DNA from: VBOC01 sp964512655
Lineage (GTDB): Bacteria; Bacteroidota; Ignavibacteria; UBA10030; SZUA-254
Assembly (NCBI GenBank): GCA_964512655.1
Contig: CAZEJT010000001.1
Coordinates: forward strand, 558,001-622,000
Length of the DNA stretch: 64,000 bases
Direction: 5' to 3'
Below, one piece after another: positions 7,888-14,338 of this stretch. The position numbers and the translations under genes were made by a program. The notes under the pieces are model-generated. The model was not told the DNA's origin. It was given only the letters and a program-made list of their open reading frames with translations, and made no database searches. The first letter of the stretch is position 1; each line of letters starts with the position of its first letter.

Positions 7888-8295
7888 ATGCGAATCCCCG
7901 CCATAGCGATCTCGCTTGTTCTCCTCACTTGGGGCATTTCCCGCGCCGAAGTAATCAAACCCTCTTCTCTTCAGGCAAGCAGCGACGGCGTCAATATCAC
8001 CGTTCGATGGATCACCGAGGACGAGTCGAATGTTTCGAGGTTTGACATCGAGCGGAGCACCGACAACGACGGCGCGTATACGACCATCGCCACCCTCGAT
8101 CCCAAGGGGCCTTCGCTCTATGAATATGTCGACCGCTCGGTGTTCCGAAAAACCGCAACGATTTACCATTACCGGATCAAGATATCCTTCACCAACGGCG
8201 CCGCGCCCGCGTACACAATCGACCTGCCGGTGAACCACACTGTATCGGGCGTCCGCCGAACCTGGGGCAGCATCAAGGCGATGTTCCGTTATTGA
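7888..8295 (+). CDS. Small secreted fibronectin type III-like protein
   Basis: 135 residues. Residues 1-20 form a signal peptide (IPAIAISLVLLTWGISRAE). The rest looks like one beta-sandwich of the fibronectin type III kind: GVNITVRWITEDESNVSRFDIERSTD, with the FDIERS strand common in such domains, then a TIYHYRIKISF strand near the end. No catalytic motif, lipobox or T9SS sorting domain is visible. It stands alone with its own promoter and a terminator downstream at 8333-8360. Role unknown; a secreted or periplasmic adhesion-like domain is the safest reading. Confidence 0.7.
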   Translation: MRIPAIAISLVLLTWGISRAEVIKPSSLQASSDGVNITVRWITEDESNVSRFDIERSTDNDGAYTTIATLDPKGPSLYEYVDRSVFRKTATIYHYRIKISFTNGAAPAYTIDLPVNHTVSGVRRTWGSIKAMFRY

Positions 8296-8332
8296 AGAAG
8301 CGTCCGGGGATGAGGTCCATTGCAGCTCCTGA

Positions 8333-8360
8333 GAGCGAAGCCGTTGCGTCGCTCTTTTTT
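8333..8360 (+). terminator. Intrinsic terminator after the small secreted protein
   Basis: Stem GAGCGA (8333-8338) with TCGCTC (8349-8354), 10-base loop, then TTTTTT (8355-8360). It ends 5 bases before the GTG start of maf. Confidence 0.8.
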
Positions 8361-8365
8361 GTTTT

Positions 8366-8965
8366 GTGACGGACGCTCCGGCACCCAAAAAGCTTGTGCT
8401 GGCCTCGGGGTCGCCGCGGCGCAGGCACCTTCTCGCGCAGATCGGCGTAGCCTTTGAAGCGCGGGAAAGCGGCGTCGATGAGGAACCCTACAGGGGTGAA
8501 GGGCCGGAACGCTATGTTGGGGTCCTCTCTGAGCAAAAGGCACGCGCCGTCGCACGCTCGTTCGCAGATGCGATCATCATCGGGGCGGATACGATTGTCG
8601 TCATCGACGGGACGGTTCTCGGGAAGCCGGCGGACAAGCGCGACGCGTCGCGGATGCTCACAATGCTCAGCGGGAGGACGCACGACGTGTACAGCGGACT
8701 CACGCTGATCGAGACGCCCTCGGGAAGGAGCGCGGCCGCGGTCGAACGAACCTCAGTCACCTTCCGCGTTCTGTCGGAGGAGGAGATCTCGGGGTACGTC
8801 GCATCGGGATCGCCCATGGACAAGGCGGGCGGGTACGGGATTCAGGACGACAGGGGCGCCGTCTTCGTTGAGCGTGTTGAGGGGTGTTTTTACAACGTGA
8901 TGGGGCTCCCCTTGTCGCGTCTCTATGTGGCTCTGCGGGACTTTCAGAACCTGATCACGAAATAG
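8366..8965 (+). CDS. maf: Maf-family nucleoside triphosphate pyrophosphatase
   Basis: 199 residues. The N-terminal LVLASGSPRRRHLL is the phosphate-binding signature of Maf, and IIGADTIVVIDG carries the metal-binding Asp. The GYGIQD stretch near the end is also conserved. Maf proteins hydrolyse non-canonical or pyrimidine NTPs (dTTP/UTP or m5UTP) to the monophosphate and PPi and are linked to restraint of cell division. The start is a GTG only 5 bases after an intrinsic terminator, with no Shine-Dalgarno-like sequence, so the promoter is unclear. The B12-binding gene follows 10 bases after its stop. Confidence 0.92.
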   Translation: MTDAPAPKKLVLASGSPRRRHLLAQIGVAFEARESGVDEEPYRGEGPERYVGVLSEQKARAVARSFADAIIIGADTIVVIDGTVLGKPADKRDASRMLTMLSGRTHDVYSGLTLIETPSGRSAAAVERTSVTFRVLSEEEISGYVASGSPMDKAGGYGIQDDRGAVFVERVEGCFYNVMGLPLSRLYVALRDFQNLITK

Positions 8966-8975
8966 CAGGACTTCG

Positions 8976-9383
8976 ATGGCGAAAAAGATACGCATCCTGA
9001 TCGCAAAAGTAGGCCTCGACGGGCACGACCGCGGAGCGAAAGTGATCGCGGCAGCCCTCCGCGATGCCGGCATGGAAGTGATCTATACGGGTCTCCGGAA
9101 GAGCCCGGAGATGGTCGTTGAAGCGGCGCTTCAGGAGGATGTTGATGCGATCGGGGTGAGCCTTCTCAGCGGGGCGCACATGACAATTTTTCCGCGGATC
9201 CTCGCTCTGATGAAGGAGAAAAAGCTCGAAAACGTCCTGCTCTTCGGGGGAGGCATTATTCCGGACCAGGACATCAGGGAGCTCAAGTCGATGGGCGTTG
9301 GCGAACTCTTTACTCCCGGCGCCTCGACCATCGAAATCGTTTCATACGTTAGGGAGTGGGTGGGGGCGCGCAGGCCCTCCTAG
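8976..9383 (+). CDS. Cobalamin-binding small subunit of an acyl-CoA mutase
   Basis: 135 residues, one B12-binding domain. The motif KVGLDGHDRG (residues 11-20) supplies the lower axial ligand His17 in the DxHxxG signature. SLLSGAH and LLFGGGIIPDQD give the other nucleotide-tail contacts. Length and sequence fit the stand-alone small subunit of split mutases (IcmB or archaeal MCM small subunit). The only large subunit in the window is at 33669-35285, about 24 kb away, with an isobutyryl-CoA-mutase-like active site. Cotranscribed with maf by position. It could also serve another large subunit elsewhere in the genome. Confidence 0.9.
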   Translation: MAKKIRILIAKVGLDGHDRGAKVIAAALRDAGMEVIYTGLRKSPEMVVEAALQEDVDAIGVSLLSGAHMTIFPRILALMKEKKLENVLLFGGGIIPDQDIRELKSMGVGELFTPGASTIEIVSYVREWVGARRPS

Positions 9384-9391
9384 GGACGCGC

Positions 9392-11809
9392 TCAACCCTC
9401 GTCGGTCCAGTTGGGGGACTCGGCGGGAGCGGTTTCAGATTCTTCTTCATTTCCGCCTTCGGCCGCGGCAACGGGCTGTGTCAGGATCTCAATTCCCTCG
9501 GGTGAGAACGGAAAGAGGTCGTCGACGGAAAAGATCTTTCTGAAATCACCGGAACTGAAGAATGGCTCGAATTTGCGGGAGAGCTCGTCGAGCCGCTTCT
9601 GATAGTATCTGACGTTTTCGTCGGGGAAATTAGGATCCCATTCTTCCGATAGCCGCGCGTGCTCGAACCCCCTGACGTTCACATCGCTGCCGGTGATGTA
9701 ATAGGAGATCCGGTCGCCCGGCCTCCAGCGGTTCCCCGACGCGATGGCTGCCTCGTAATTCGCCGACTTGTTTCTGGCCCCTGCCTCGACCGCCCCGGCA
9801 TACTGATCCATGCTCTCCTTGAGAGTCTCTACCCGCGCAAACTCTTCCACGCTCAAGGCATGATCGCCGAGATCGCGGTGGTATCTCGCGTAGGCGCTAT
9901 GAAGCGCCTCGATATCGCGCCTGAGGAGGGCTTCGATGCATTCGCGCAGATAGTTCCTCCCGAATCGTTCGACGTTGCGTGATGTGAGCGATGATCCCTT
10001 TATTTTGACCCGGCCGTCTTCTCCGAGGAGGGCGTAGTTCTTCTTCTTGTAGCTCATGATCAGGCTGTACCGCCCGTTGACCGCGAGCCGAATCCCCCCG
10101 GGAAGAGAAGACGCCACGCGGGCGACGAACGCGTCTACATCCTCGCCGCTGAGCACCCCTGGAGGTGGGACGAAGAAAATCCCGTCGGTATCGACCATGA
10201 TGACAATCCCGCCCCCCTCGCCGATGGCGGCGATCAGCGTGCGAAGCATACGCTGTCCCGTCTGCGTCACCCGGTCCGCCGCCTCGGGGTCGCTGAAGAG
10301 CGCGCGCGTGTATCCCAGGTACCCGTAGAACGAATTGATGAGGATCTTGAAGGAGGACTGCATCGCGTCGTACTTGGACCTGTGAACCGCATCGCGGCTC
10401 CTCTGCATCTTGCGTTTCGTGTTGATTCTCATCTCCGTCAGGCTCTCGAGCGCGTGGTGGAACACGCCGAGCGTTTCGGAGCACGGTCCTATCCGGCCGG
10501 AGAGCATGATTGAAGGATACAGCGACTCGACGTCGACATCAACGATCGGGCCGAGGATTCCCGTGTGATAGATGTCGGCGTATCCCCCGGTGGTCTGGAG
10601 GCCGGGCCGCGGCCTGGGGATCGAATGCTTCCGGCGGACGTATTCCCGGACGATCAGGGATTCGATTTTTGCGGCCGAACCGATCCGCGCCACCGTTCCG
10701 TAGTTGAACGGAAGAATGTTCGAGAGGTAGAAATACGTGGGCGAAAGATATTCCGCGAGCATCCTGGTTTCGTAGACGTCGTCGGAGGCGTACCGGAAAA
10801 GCCGGTCGGGTTCATGCTCCCAGGTCCAGGAGATGCGGTCCGGCTGAATGTATTCCCTCCCCGAGCGCGCAAAGCCGAAGTGCCGGGCGGCCTGTTTCAA
10901 GCCGTAGCTTTCGAGCGTTCTTTTTGAGGCGTCGTATGCCTGAAGGAGAAGCCACGTGTCGACGATGTGCCTTCCGGCAATCTCCCACACAGTGTAATCG
11001 AACGCGCGCTCCGCGAATACGCTGCGCGATTCGAATGACCGCGCGGGGGAGCCGTCGCGTCCGATCCTGAATTCGATCCCGTGCAGGCGGCATCGGGCCA
11101 TCATATAGGGGAGATCGAAATTGTAAATGTTGTGTCCCTCGATCACATCGGGATCACGCTTCCGGATAATGCCGATCACTTCCCTCAGGAGCGCGTCTTC
11201 CGTCATGTGCGGATTCCCGACGACCTCTTCCCAACCCCGGTTATCGGAGAGCGCCACGAGAATGATCCGGTCTTCCGGGCGGGAGGCGTTGCTGAATTTC
11301 GATCCCCGGGCGGAATACGTTTCGATGTCGAGCTGCAGCCGGTGAAGCTCGTCGAACTCCATTCCCTTGAAGAGCGTCATCCCCGTCTGCATGAGGAACT
11401 GCGAAACCGCGTCGGGCCGGAGGTGGAGCGAGGGGAGGTCGGCGTACGAGGCAACGGAGCCGCCCGTGCGTTCGTTCGACCGCGTGATCAGCTGATTCAC
11501 CCCCTCCCACATGTCCGACCAGCGGGTGAATGCGCAGAGGAAACGGAAATCGTTCCCCCCGTCGAGCTTCTTGATCCAGTGCTTCTGGGGAAAGCCCTCG
11601 AGAAGGGTGGAATCGGTCAGGAAGAAGAACGGATAGAACTCATGTTCCTTCTGAACGACGGAGCGCTGATCTCTCTGGAAGACCCGCATCGTCCCCTCGC
11701 CGGAGTGCTGGACAGCAAGGATGCGTTCCTGGGCGTTTTGTCCGAAGAGGATCGCGTCGGGGGCCGCAGCCCGCTCACTTCTTTCGGCTGCGTTCGAGGA
11801 ACGGTTCAA
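9392..11809 (-). CDS. Family B DNA polymerase with 3'-5' exonuclease
   Basis: 805 residues. The exonuclease motifs are present: Exo I LQLDIETYS (D161, E163), Exo II GHNIYNFDLPYM (D232) and Exo III YASDDVYETRML (D343/D344). So are the polymerase motifs: A DVDVESLYPS (D424/D426), B KILINSFYGYLGY (K488) and C MVDTDGIFF (D540, D542). Both activities should therefore work. It is the archaeal/Pol II-like elongation type found in some FCB bacteria, distinct from the replicative DnaE. The open frame starts at 11809 and overlaps the upstream slipin gene by 35 bases; the next ATG is at codon 41 and would still leave the exonuclease intact. Probably repair or translesion synthesis (family knowledge). 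Confidence 0.92.
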   Translation of the reverse strand: MNRSSNAAERSERAAAPDAILFGQNAQERILAVQHSGEGTMRVFQRDQRSVVQKEHEFYPFFFLTDSTLLEGFPQKHWIKKLDGGNDFRFLCAFTRWSDMWEGVNQLITRSNERTGGSVASYADLPSLHLRPDAVSQFLMQTGMTLFKGMEFDELHRLQLDIETYSARGSKFSNASRPEDRIILVALSDNRGWEEVVGNPHMTEDALLREVIGIIRKRDPDVIEGHNIYNFDLPYMMARCRLHGIEFRIGRDGSPARSFESRSVFAERAFDYTVWEIAGRHIVDTWLLLQAYDASKRTLESYGLKQAARHFGFARSGREYIQPDRISWTWEHEPDRLFRYASDDVYETRMLAEYLSPTYFYLSNILPFNYGTVARIGSAAKIESLIVREYVRRKHSIPRPRPGLQTTGGYADIYHTGILGPIVDVDVESLYPSIMLSGRIGPCSETLGVFHHALESLTEMRINTKRKMQRSRDAVHRSKYDAMQSSFKILINSFYGYLGYTRALFSDPEAADRVTQTGQRMLRTLIAAIGEGGGIVIMVDTDGIFFVPPPGVLSGEDVDAFVARVASSLPGGIRLAVNGRYSLIMSYKKKNYALLGEDGRVKIKGSSLTSRNVERFGRNYLRECIEALLRRDIEALHSAYARYHRDLGDHALSVEEFARVETLKESMDQYAGAVEAGARNKSANYEAAIASGNRWRPGDRISYYITGSDVNVRGFEHARLSEEWDPNFPDENVRYYQKRLDELSRKFEPFFSSGDFRKIFSVDDLFPFSPEGIEILTQPVAAAEGGNEEESETAPAESPNWTDEG

Positions 11810-12536
11810 GGAGATCGATGGGAACGGGGAAGAGGATCGTGGAATTCTTGTCTACGGCCACTTCCGTCAGGGTCTGGAGGAAGCGGAGCTGGAGGGCGAT
11901 GGGGTTTTCTCCGATGACGGCGGCGGCTTCGGAGAGTCTCTGGCTTGCCTGGAACTCGCCCTCGGCGTGGACGACTTTCGCCCTCCGCTCCCGTTCCGCC
12001 TCGGCCTGCTTCGCCATCGCGCGCTGCATCTCGATGGGAAGGTCGATCTGCTTCACCTCCACGTTGGACACCTTGATTCCCCAGGGCTCCGCGTGCTCGT
12101 CGATGATCTTCTGGAGCTCGCGGTTGATTTTATCGCGCTGGGAGAGGAGCTCGTCGAGCTCCGACTGGCCGAGGACGCTCCGGAGCGTGGTCTGCGAGAG
12201 CTGTGAGGTGGCGAAGAGGAAGTTCTCGACCTCGACGATTGATTTTTCCGGCTGGACAACCCTGAAATAGATCACGGCGTTCACCTTAATCGAAACATTG
12301 TCGCGCGTGATGACGTCCTGCGTCGGGACGTCGAGCACGACTGTCCGGAGGCTCACCTTGACCATCCGGTCCACGATCGGGATGAGAAAGATCACCCCGG
12401 GCCCCTTCGCGGCGATAAGCCTTCCGAGGCGGAAAATCACTCCTCGTTCGTACTCGCGGAGGATGCGGATCGCGTTGAACACAATGATGACGCCGAAGAA
12501 TACGAGAATGAAAACAAAGTATGGAACCATTTCCAT
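11775..12536 (-). CDS. SPFH/Band 7 protein of the slipin (stomatin-like) type
   Basis: 253 residues. An N-terminal membrane segment (about 3-22) is followed by the SPFH domain: EYERGVIFRLGRL, GPGVIFLIPIVDRM, RTVVLDVPTQDVITRDNVSI, then the helical region with QAEAERERRAKVVHAEGEFQ. Slipins form membrane-bound oligomers and are encoded with NfeD proteins, as here, where the nfeD stop is 21 bases upstream. The pair is thought to organise membrane microdomains and membrane protein quality control. Its 3' end overlaps the start of the DNA polymerase frame by 35 bases. Confidence 0.93.
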   Translation of the reverse strand: MEMVPYFVFILVFFGVIIVFNAIRILREYERGVIFRLGRLIAAKGPGVIFLIPIVDRMVKVSLRTVVLDVPTQDVITRDNVSIKVNAVIYFRVVQPEKSIVEVENFLFATSQLSQTTLRSVLGQSELDELLSQRDKINRELQKIIDEHAEPWGIKVSNVEVKQIDLPIEMQRAMAKQAEAERERRAKVVHAEGEFQASQRLSEAAAVIGENPIALQLRFLQTLTEVAVDKNSTILFPVPIDLLEPFLERSRKK

Positions 12537-12557
12537 GGTGTTCTCCCGAAAGGCGGT

Positions 12558-13841
12558 TTATGAAAACTTTCTGATTTTCAGCCGGAGGTTTTCGACCAGC
12601 TCAACTCTTACGGCCGTTCCTTTCTTCAGAGGCCCGTCAAGGCTCGTGGCATTCCAGATCTCCCCGTGCACCCTGATCTGGCCGTCGGGCTTCAGATCGG
12701 TCATCGCCTCACCCGCTTCGCCGATGATCCCCTGGACGCCCGTTACCGGCTTCAGCCGCTGGGCTCTGACACCCATCCCGATGGCGAAGATGAAGAAGGC
12801 GGCTGTGACCGCGACAACCACAAAGATCACCTGCCAGGAGACGGTGATGATGTCAAGGGTCGAGCCGGAGCGGAAGAGCATCACCGACCCGAGGAGAAGG
12901 GAGATGATCCCTCCGGCGGTCAGGAGGCCGTGGCTCGGCACCTTGAGCTCCACGACGAAGAGGAGGACTCCGAAAATGATCAGGGCCAGCCCTGCATAGT
13001 TGACGGGGAGCGTATGGAGCGAGTAGAGCGCGAGGACCAGGGAAATGAAACCCACGATCCCCGGGAGGATCGCGCCCGGGTTGTACAACTCGAAGAGGAG
13101 GCCGTAGAATCCCAGCATCATGAGAAGGTAGGCGATATTCGGGTCGCTCAGGATATCGAGAAGCTTCTGCTGAAACGACTTCTCCACGCTCGTCACCGCG
13201 GCATTTCTCGTATGGAGCACCCTGCTTTCTTCGCCGGCCTGCACCGTCTTTCCGTCGATCTTCTCGAGCAGATCGGAAACGGACGCGGCGATTGTGTCGA
13301 TGACGTGCAGCCTGAGGGCTTCGGTCTCGGTGATTGACTTGCTGGAGCGGACCGCGTCTTCGGCCCAGCGGACGTTTCGTTTCCTTTTTTCGCTGATGGT
13401 CCTGATGAATGCCGCGGCATCGTTGGTCACCTTGGTCATCATCACCGAATCCATCTGTTCCCCGAGAGTGACGGGATGCGCGGCGCCGATATTCGTCCCC
13501 GGGGCCATCGCGGCAATGCTCGCCGCGAGGGTCACAAAGACGCCCGCCGATGCCGCCTGAGAGCCCTGAGGCGACACGTAGACTATCACCGGAACCGGCG
13601 ACGTGAGAAAATCCGATACAATCGCGCGGGTCGATACAAGAAGGCCGCCGGGAGTGTTCAGCCTCACGATCAGGCATTCGGCGCGGGATGCAGACGCCCT
13701 GGCGATCTGTTCATGGATAAAATCGGCTGAGGAGGGGTTGATCGCTCCGTCGATGGTGACGACGACTGCCTCGCGCGATTGCGCGCGGAGTGCGGCAGTC
13801 TGGAGGAGCAGTAAGAAGATGTAGGAAATGGGGCGCAGCAC
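12558..13841 (-). CDS. NfeD-family membrane serine protease homologue (ClpP-like domain plus NfeD/OB domain)
   Basis: 427 residues from a GTG at 13841. A signal peptide (LRPISYIFLLLLQTAALRAQ) precedes a ClpP/SppA-like protease domain (about 25-220) with NTPGGLLVSTR and GSQAASAGVFVTLAA, which has the usual nucleophile Ser, and GTNIGAAHPV. Four membrane segments (about 265-365) and a C-terminal OB-fold NfeD domain (VTGVQGIIGEAGEAMTDL onward) follow. The frame stays open to 14114, but that extension crosses tRNA-Ser at 13884-13970, so the start must be downstream of the tRNA. Family members cleave stomatin/slipin partners; the slipin gene is next. Confidence 0.9.
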   Translation of the reverse strand: MLRPISYIFLLLLQTAALRAQSREAVVVTIDGAINPSSADFIHEQIARASASRAECLIVRLNTPGGLLVSTRAIVSDFLTSPVPVIVYVSPQGSQAASAGVFVTLAASIAAMAPGTNIGAAHPVTLGEQMDSVMMTKVTNDAAAFIRTISEKRKRNVRWAEDAVRSSKSITETEALRLHVIDTIAASVSDLLEKIDGKTVQAGEESRVLHTRNAAVTSVEKSFQQKLLDILSDPNIAYLLMMLGFYGLLFELYNPGAILPGIVGFISLVLALYSLHTLPVNYAGLALIIFGVLLFVVELKVPSHGLLTAGGIISLLLGSVMLFRSGSTLDIITVSWQVIFVVVAVTAAFFIFAIGMGVRAQRLKPVTGVQGIIGEAGEAMTDLKPDGQIRVHGEIWNATSLDGPLKKGTAVRVELVENLRLKIRKFS

Positions 13842-13883
13842 AGAGAGTCTTATCCGCCGTGAGGCCGGGATGCGCTTCGGGAG

Positions 13884-13970
13884 CGGAAAGGGAGAGATTC
13901 GAACTCTCGGTACCCTTTCGGGTACACACGCTTTCCAGGCGTGCCAGTTAAGCCGCTCCTGCACCTTTCC
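13884..13970 (-). tRNA. tRNA-Ser(GGA), CCA not encoded
   Basis: An 87-base class II tRNA on the minus strand. The acceptor stem GGAAAGG pairs with CCTTTCC (plus-strand 13964-13970 and 13885-13891), with discriminator G at 13884. The anticodon GGA (plus-strand tcc at 13934-13936) follows U33. The variable arm is long (TACCCGAAAGGGTA) and the T-loop is GTTCGAAT. The bases after the discriminator are not CCA. Confidence 0.95.
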
Positions 13971-13988
13971 GGATGATAAACTGCGAAA

Positions 13989-14017
13989 AATATACGGTAA
14001 ATCCGTGTGAAAGTAAA
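13989..14017 (-). promoter_or_regulatory. Promoter of tRNA-Ser(GGA), nfeD, slipin and polB
   Basis: Minus strand: TTTA at 14017-14014 (or TTTT one base further), 19-20 bases, then TATATTTTTCG starting at 13994. It is followed 18 bases later by the tRNA. No other promoter is evident before nfeD, which starts 43 bases after the tRNA. Confidence 0.55.
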
Positions 14018-14037
14018 ATGAGGGGGTGGGGGGGGTG

Positions 14038-14147
14038 AAAAGCAAAACGCCCAGGTCGGGGGCTTGCCTGAGCGTTTGTTCTACATTCCGCCAGTGTTGA
14101 TAGGGACTGAACACCGACAGAAATAAGAGGCTGCCGATGAATCGGCT
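14038..14147 (-). ncRNA. Candidate structured small RNA of about 110 nt
   Basis: The minus strand has a promoter (TTGACA at 14181-14176, TACCAT at 14158-14153) and, about 110 bases on, a terminator-like hairpin: AAACGC (14077-14072 on the plus strand as gcgttt) and CAGG pair with CCTG and GCGTTT, ending in TTTTGCTTTT at 14047-14038. Between them are a short hairpin CCGA-TTCA-TCGG near the 5' end and a 7-bp stem CGGTGTT/AACACTG (one GU pair) with the loop CAGTCCCTATC. No open frame with a start is seen. I do not recognise it as 6S, tmRNA, SRP RNA or RNase P. The ends are estimates. Confidence 0.4.
14045..14077 (-). terminator. Terminator-like hairpin of the candidate small RNA
   Basis: Arms AAACGC and GCGTTT, one mismatch, then a 4-bp inner stem CAGG/CCTG around an 11-base loop. 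On the minus strand it is followed by an imperfect U-run (TTTTGCTTTT). On the plus strand the following bases are GTTCTAC, which fits less well. Confidence 0.5.
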
Positions 14148-14152
14148 ATTGC

Positions 14153-14181
14153 ATGGTACTGATTCAGTTCGAGAGTGTCAA
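14153..14181 (-). promoter_or_regulatory. Promoter of the candidate small RNA
   Basis: Minus strand: TTGACA beginning at 14181, 20 bases after the TTG, then TACCAT at 14158-14153. The spacing matches the other promoters of the window and the hexamer matches that of the molybdenum hydroxylase promoter. Confidence 0.45.
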
Positions 14182-14190
14182 GAAGAAAAT

Positions 14191-14208
14191 TATTAGAATG
14201 TTCTAATA
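14191..14208. promoter_or_regulatory. Candidate operator palindrome TATTAGAATGTTCTAATA
   Basis: A perfect inverted repeat with 8-base arms and central TG. It lies 10 bases upstream of the small-RNA -33 element (minus) and 48 bases upstream of the envelope-locus promoter (plus). Its core, read on the other strand, shares 12 bases (AGAACATTCTAA) with 7503-7514. Likely a dimeric regulator site; the regulator is unknown. Confidence 0.45.
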
Positions 14209-14256
14209 GATTGCCTGGGGCCGTCCTCCAGAACGGCGGGAAGGGGGTGAACCGGT

Positions 14257-14286
14257 TTTGATTTTGAGGTAATTAAGTTCTATATT
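14257..14286 (+). promoter_or_regulatory. Promoter of the envelope locus
   Basis: TTTG at 14257-14260, exactly 20 bases, TATATT at 14281-14286. The first gene starts at 14339. This is the only good promoter seen for the genes up to 26053. Confidence 0.65.
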
Positions 14287-14338
14287 GCCAGCCGAATTTT
14301 TCTCCCTTCGAACCACCCTACTCAGAGTATGTAAGTTG

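Larger units (their letters stand above)
13971..14338. other. Intergenic region between tRNA-Ser and the envelope locus
   Basis: This 368-base divergent gap holds the tRNA-Ser promoter (13989-14017), a candidate minus-strand small RNA with its own promoter (14038-14181), a perfect inverted repeat at 14191-14208 and the plus-strand promoter of the envelope locus at 14257-14286. No protein-coding frame with support was found. Confidence 0.65.

Noticed and set aside
7521..7958. 145-codon minus-strand frame across tRNA-Leu
   Set aside because: It covers the tRNA gene and two promoters and has no start signal or family match.
13842..14114. N-terminal extension of nfeD
   Set aside because: The added frame runs through tRNA-Ser and its promoter; the signal peptide begins after the GTG at 13841.
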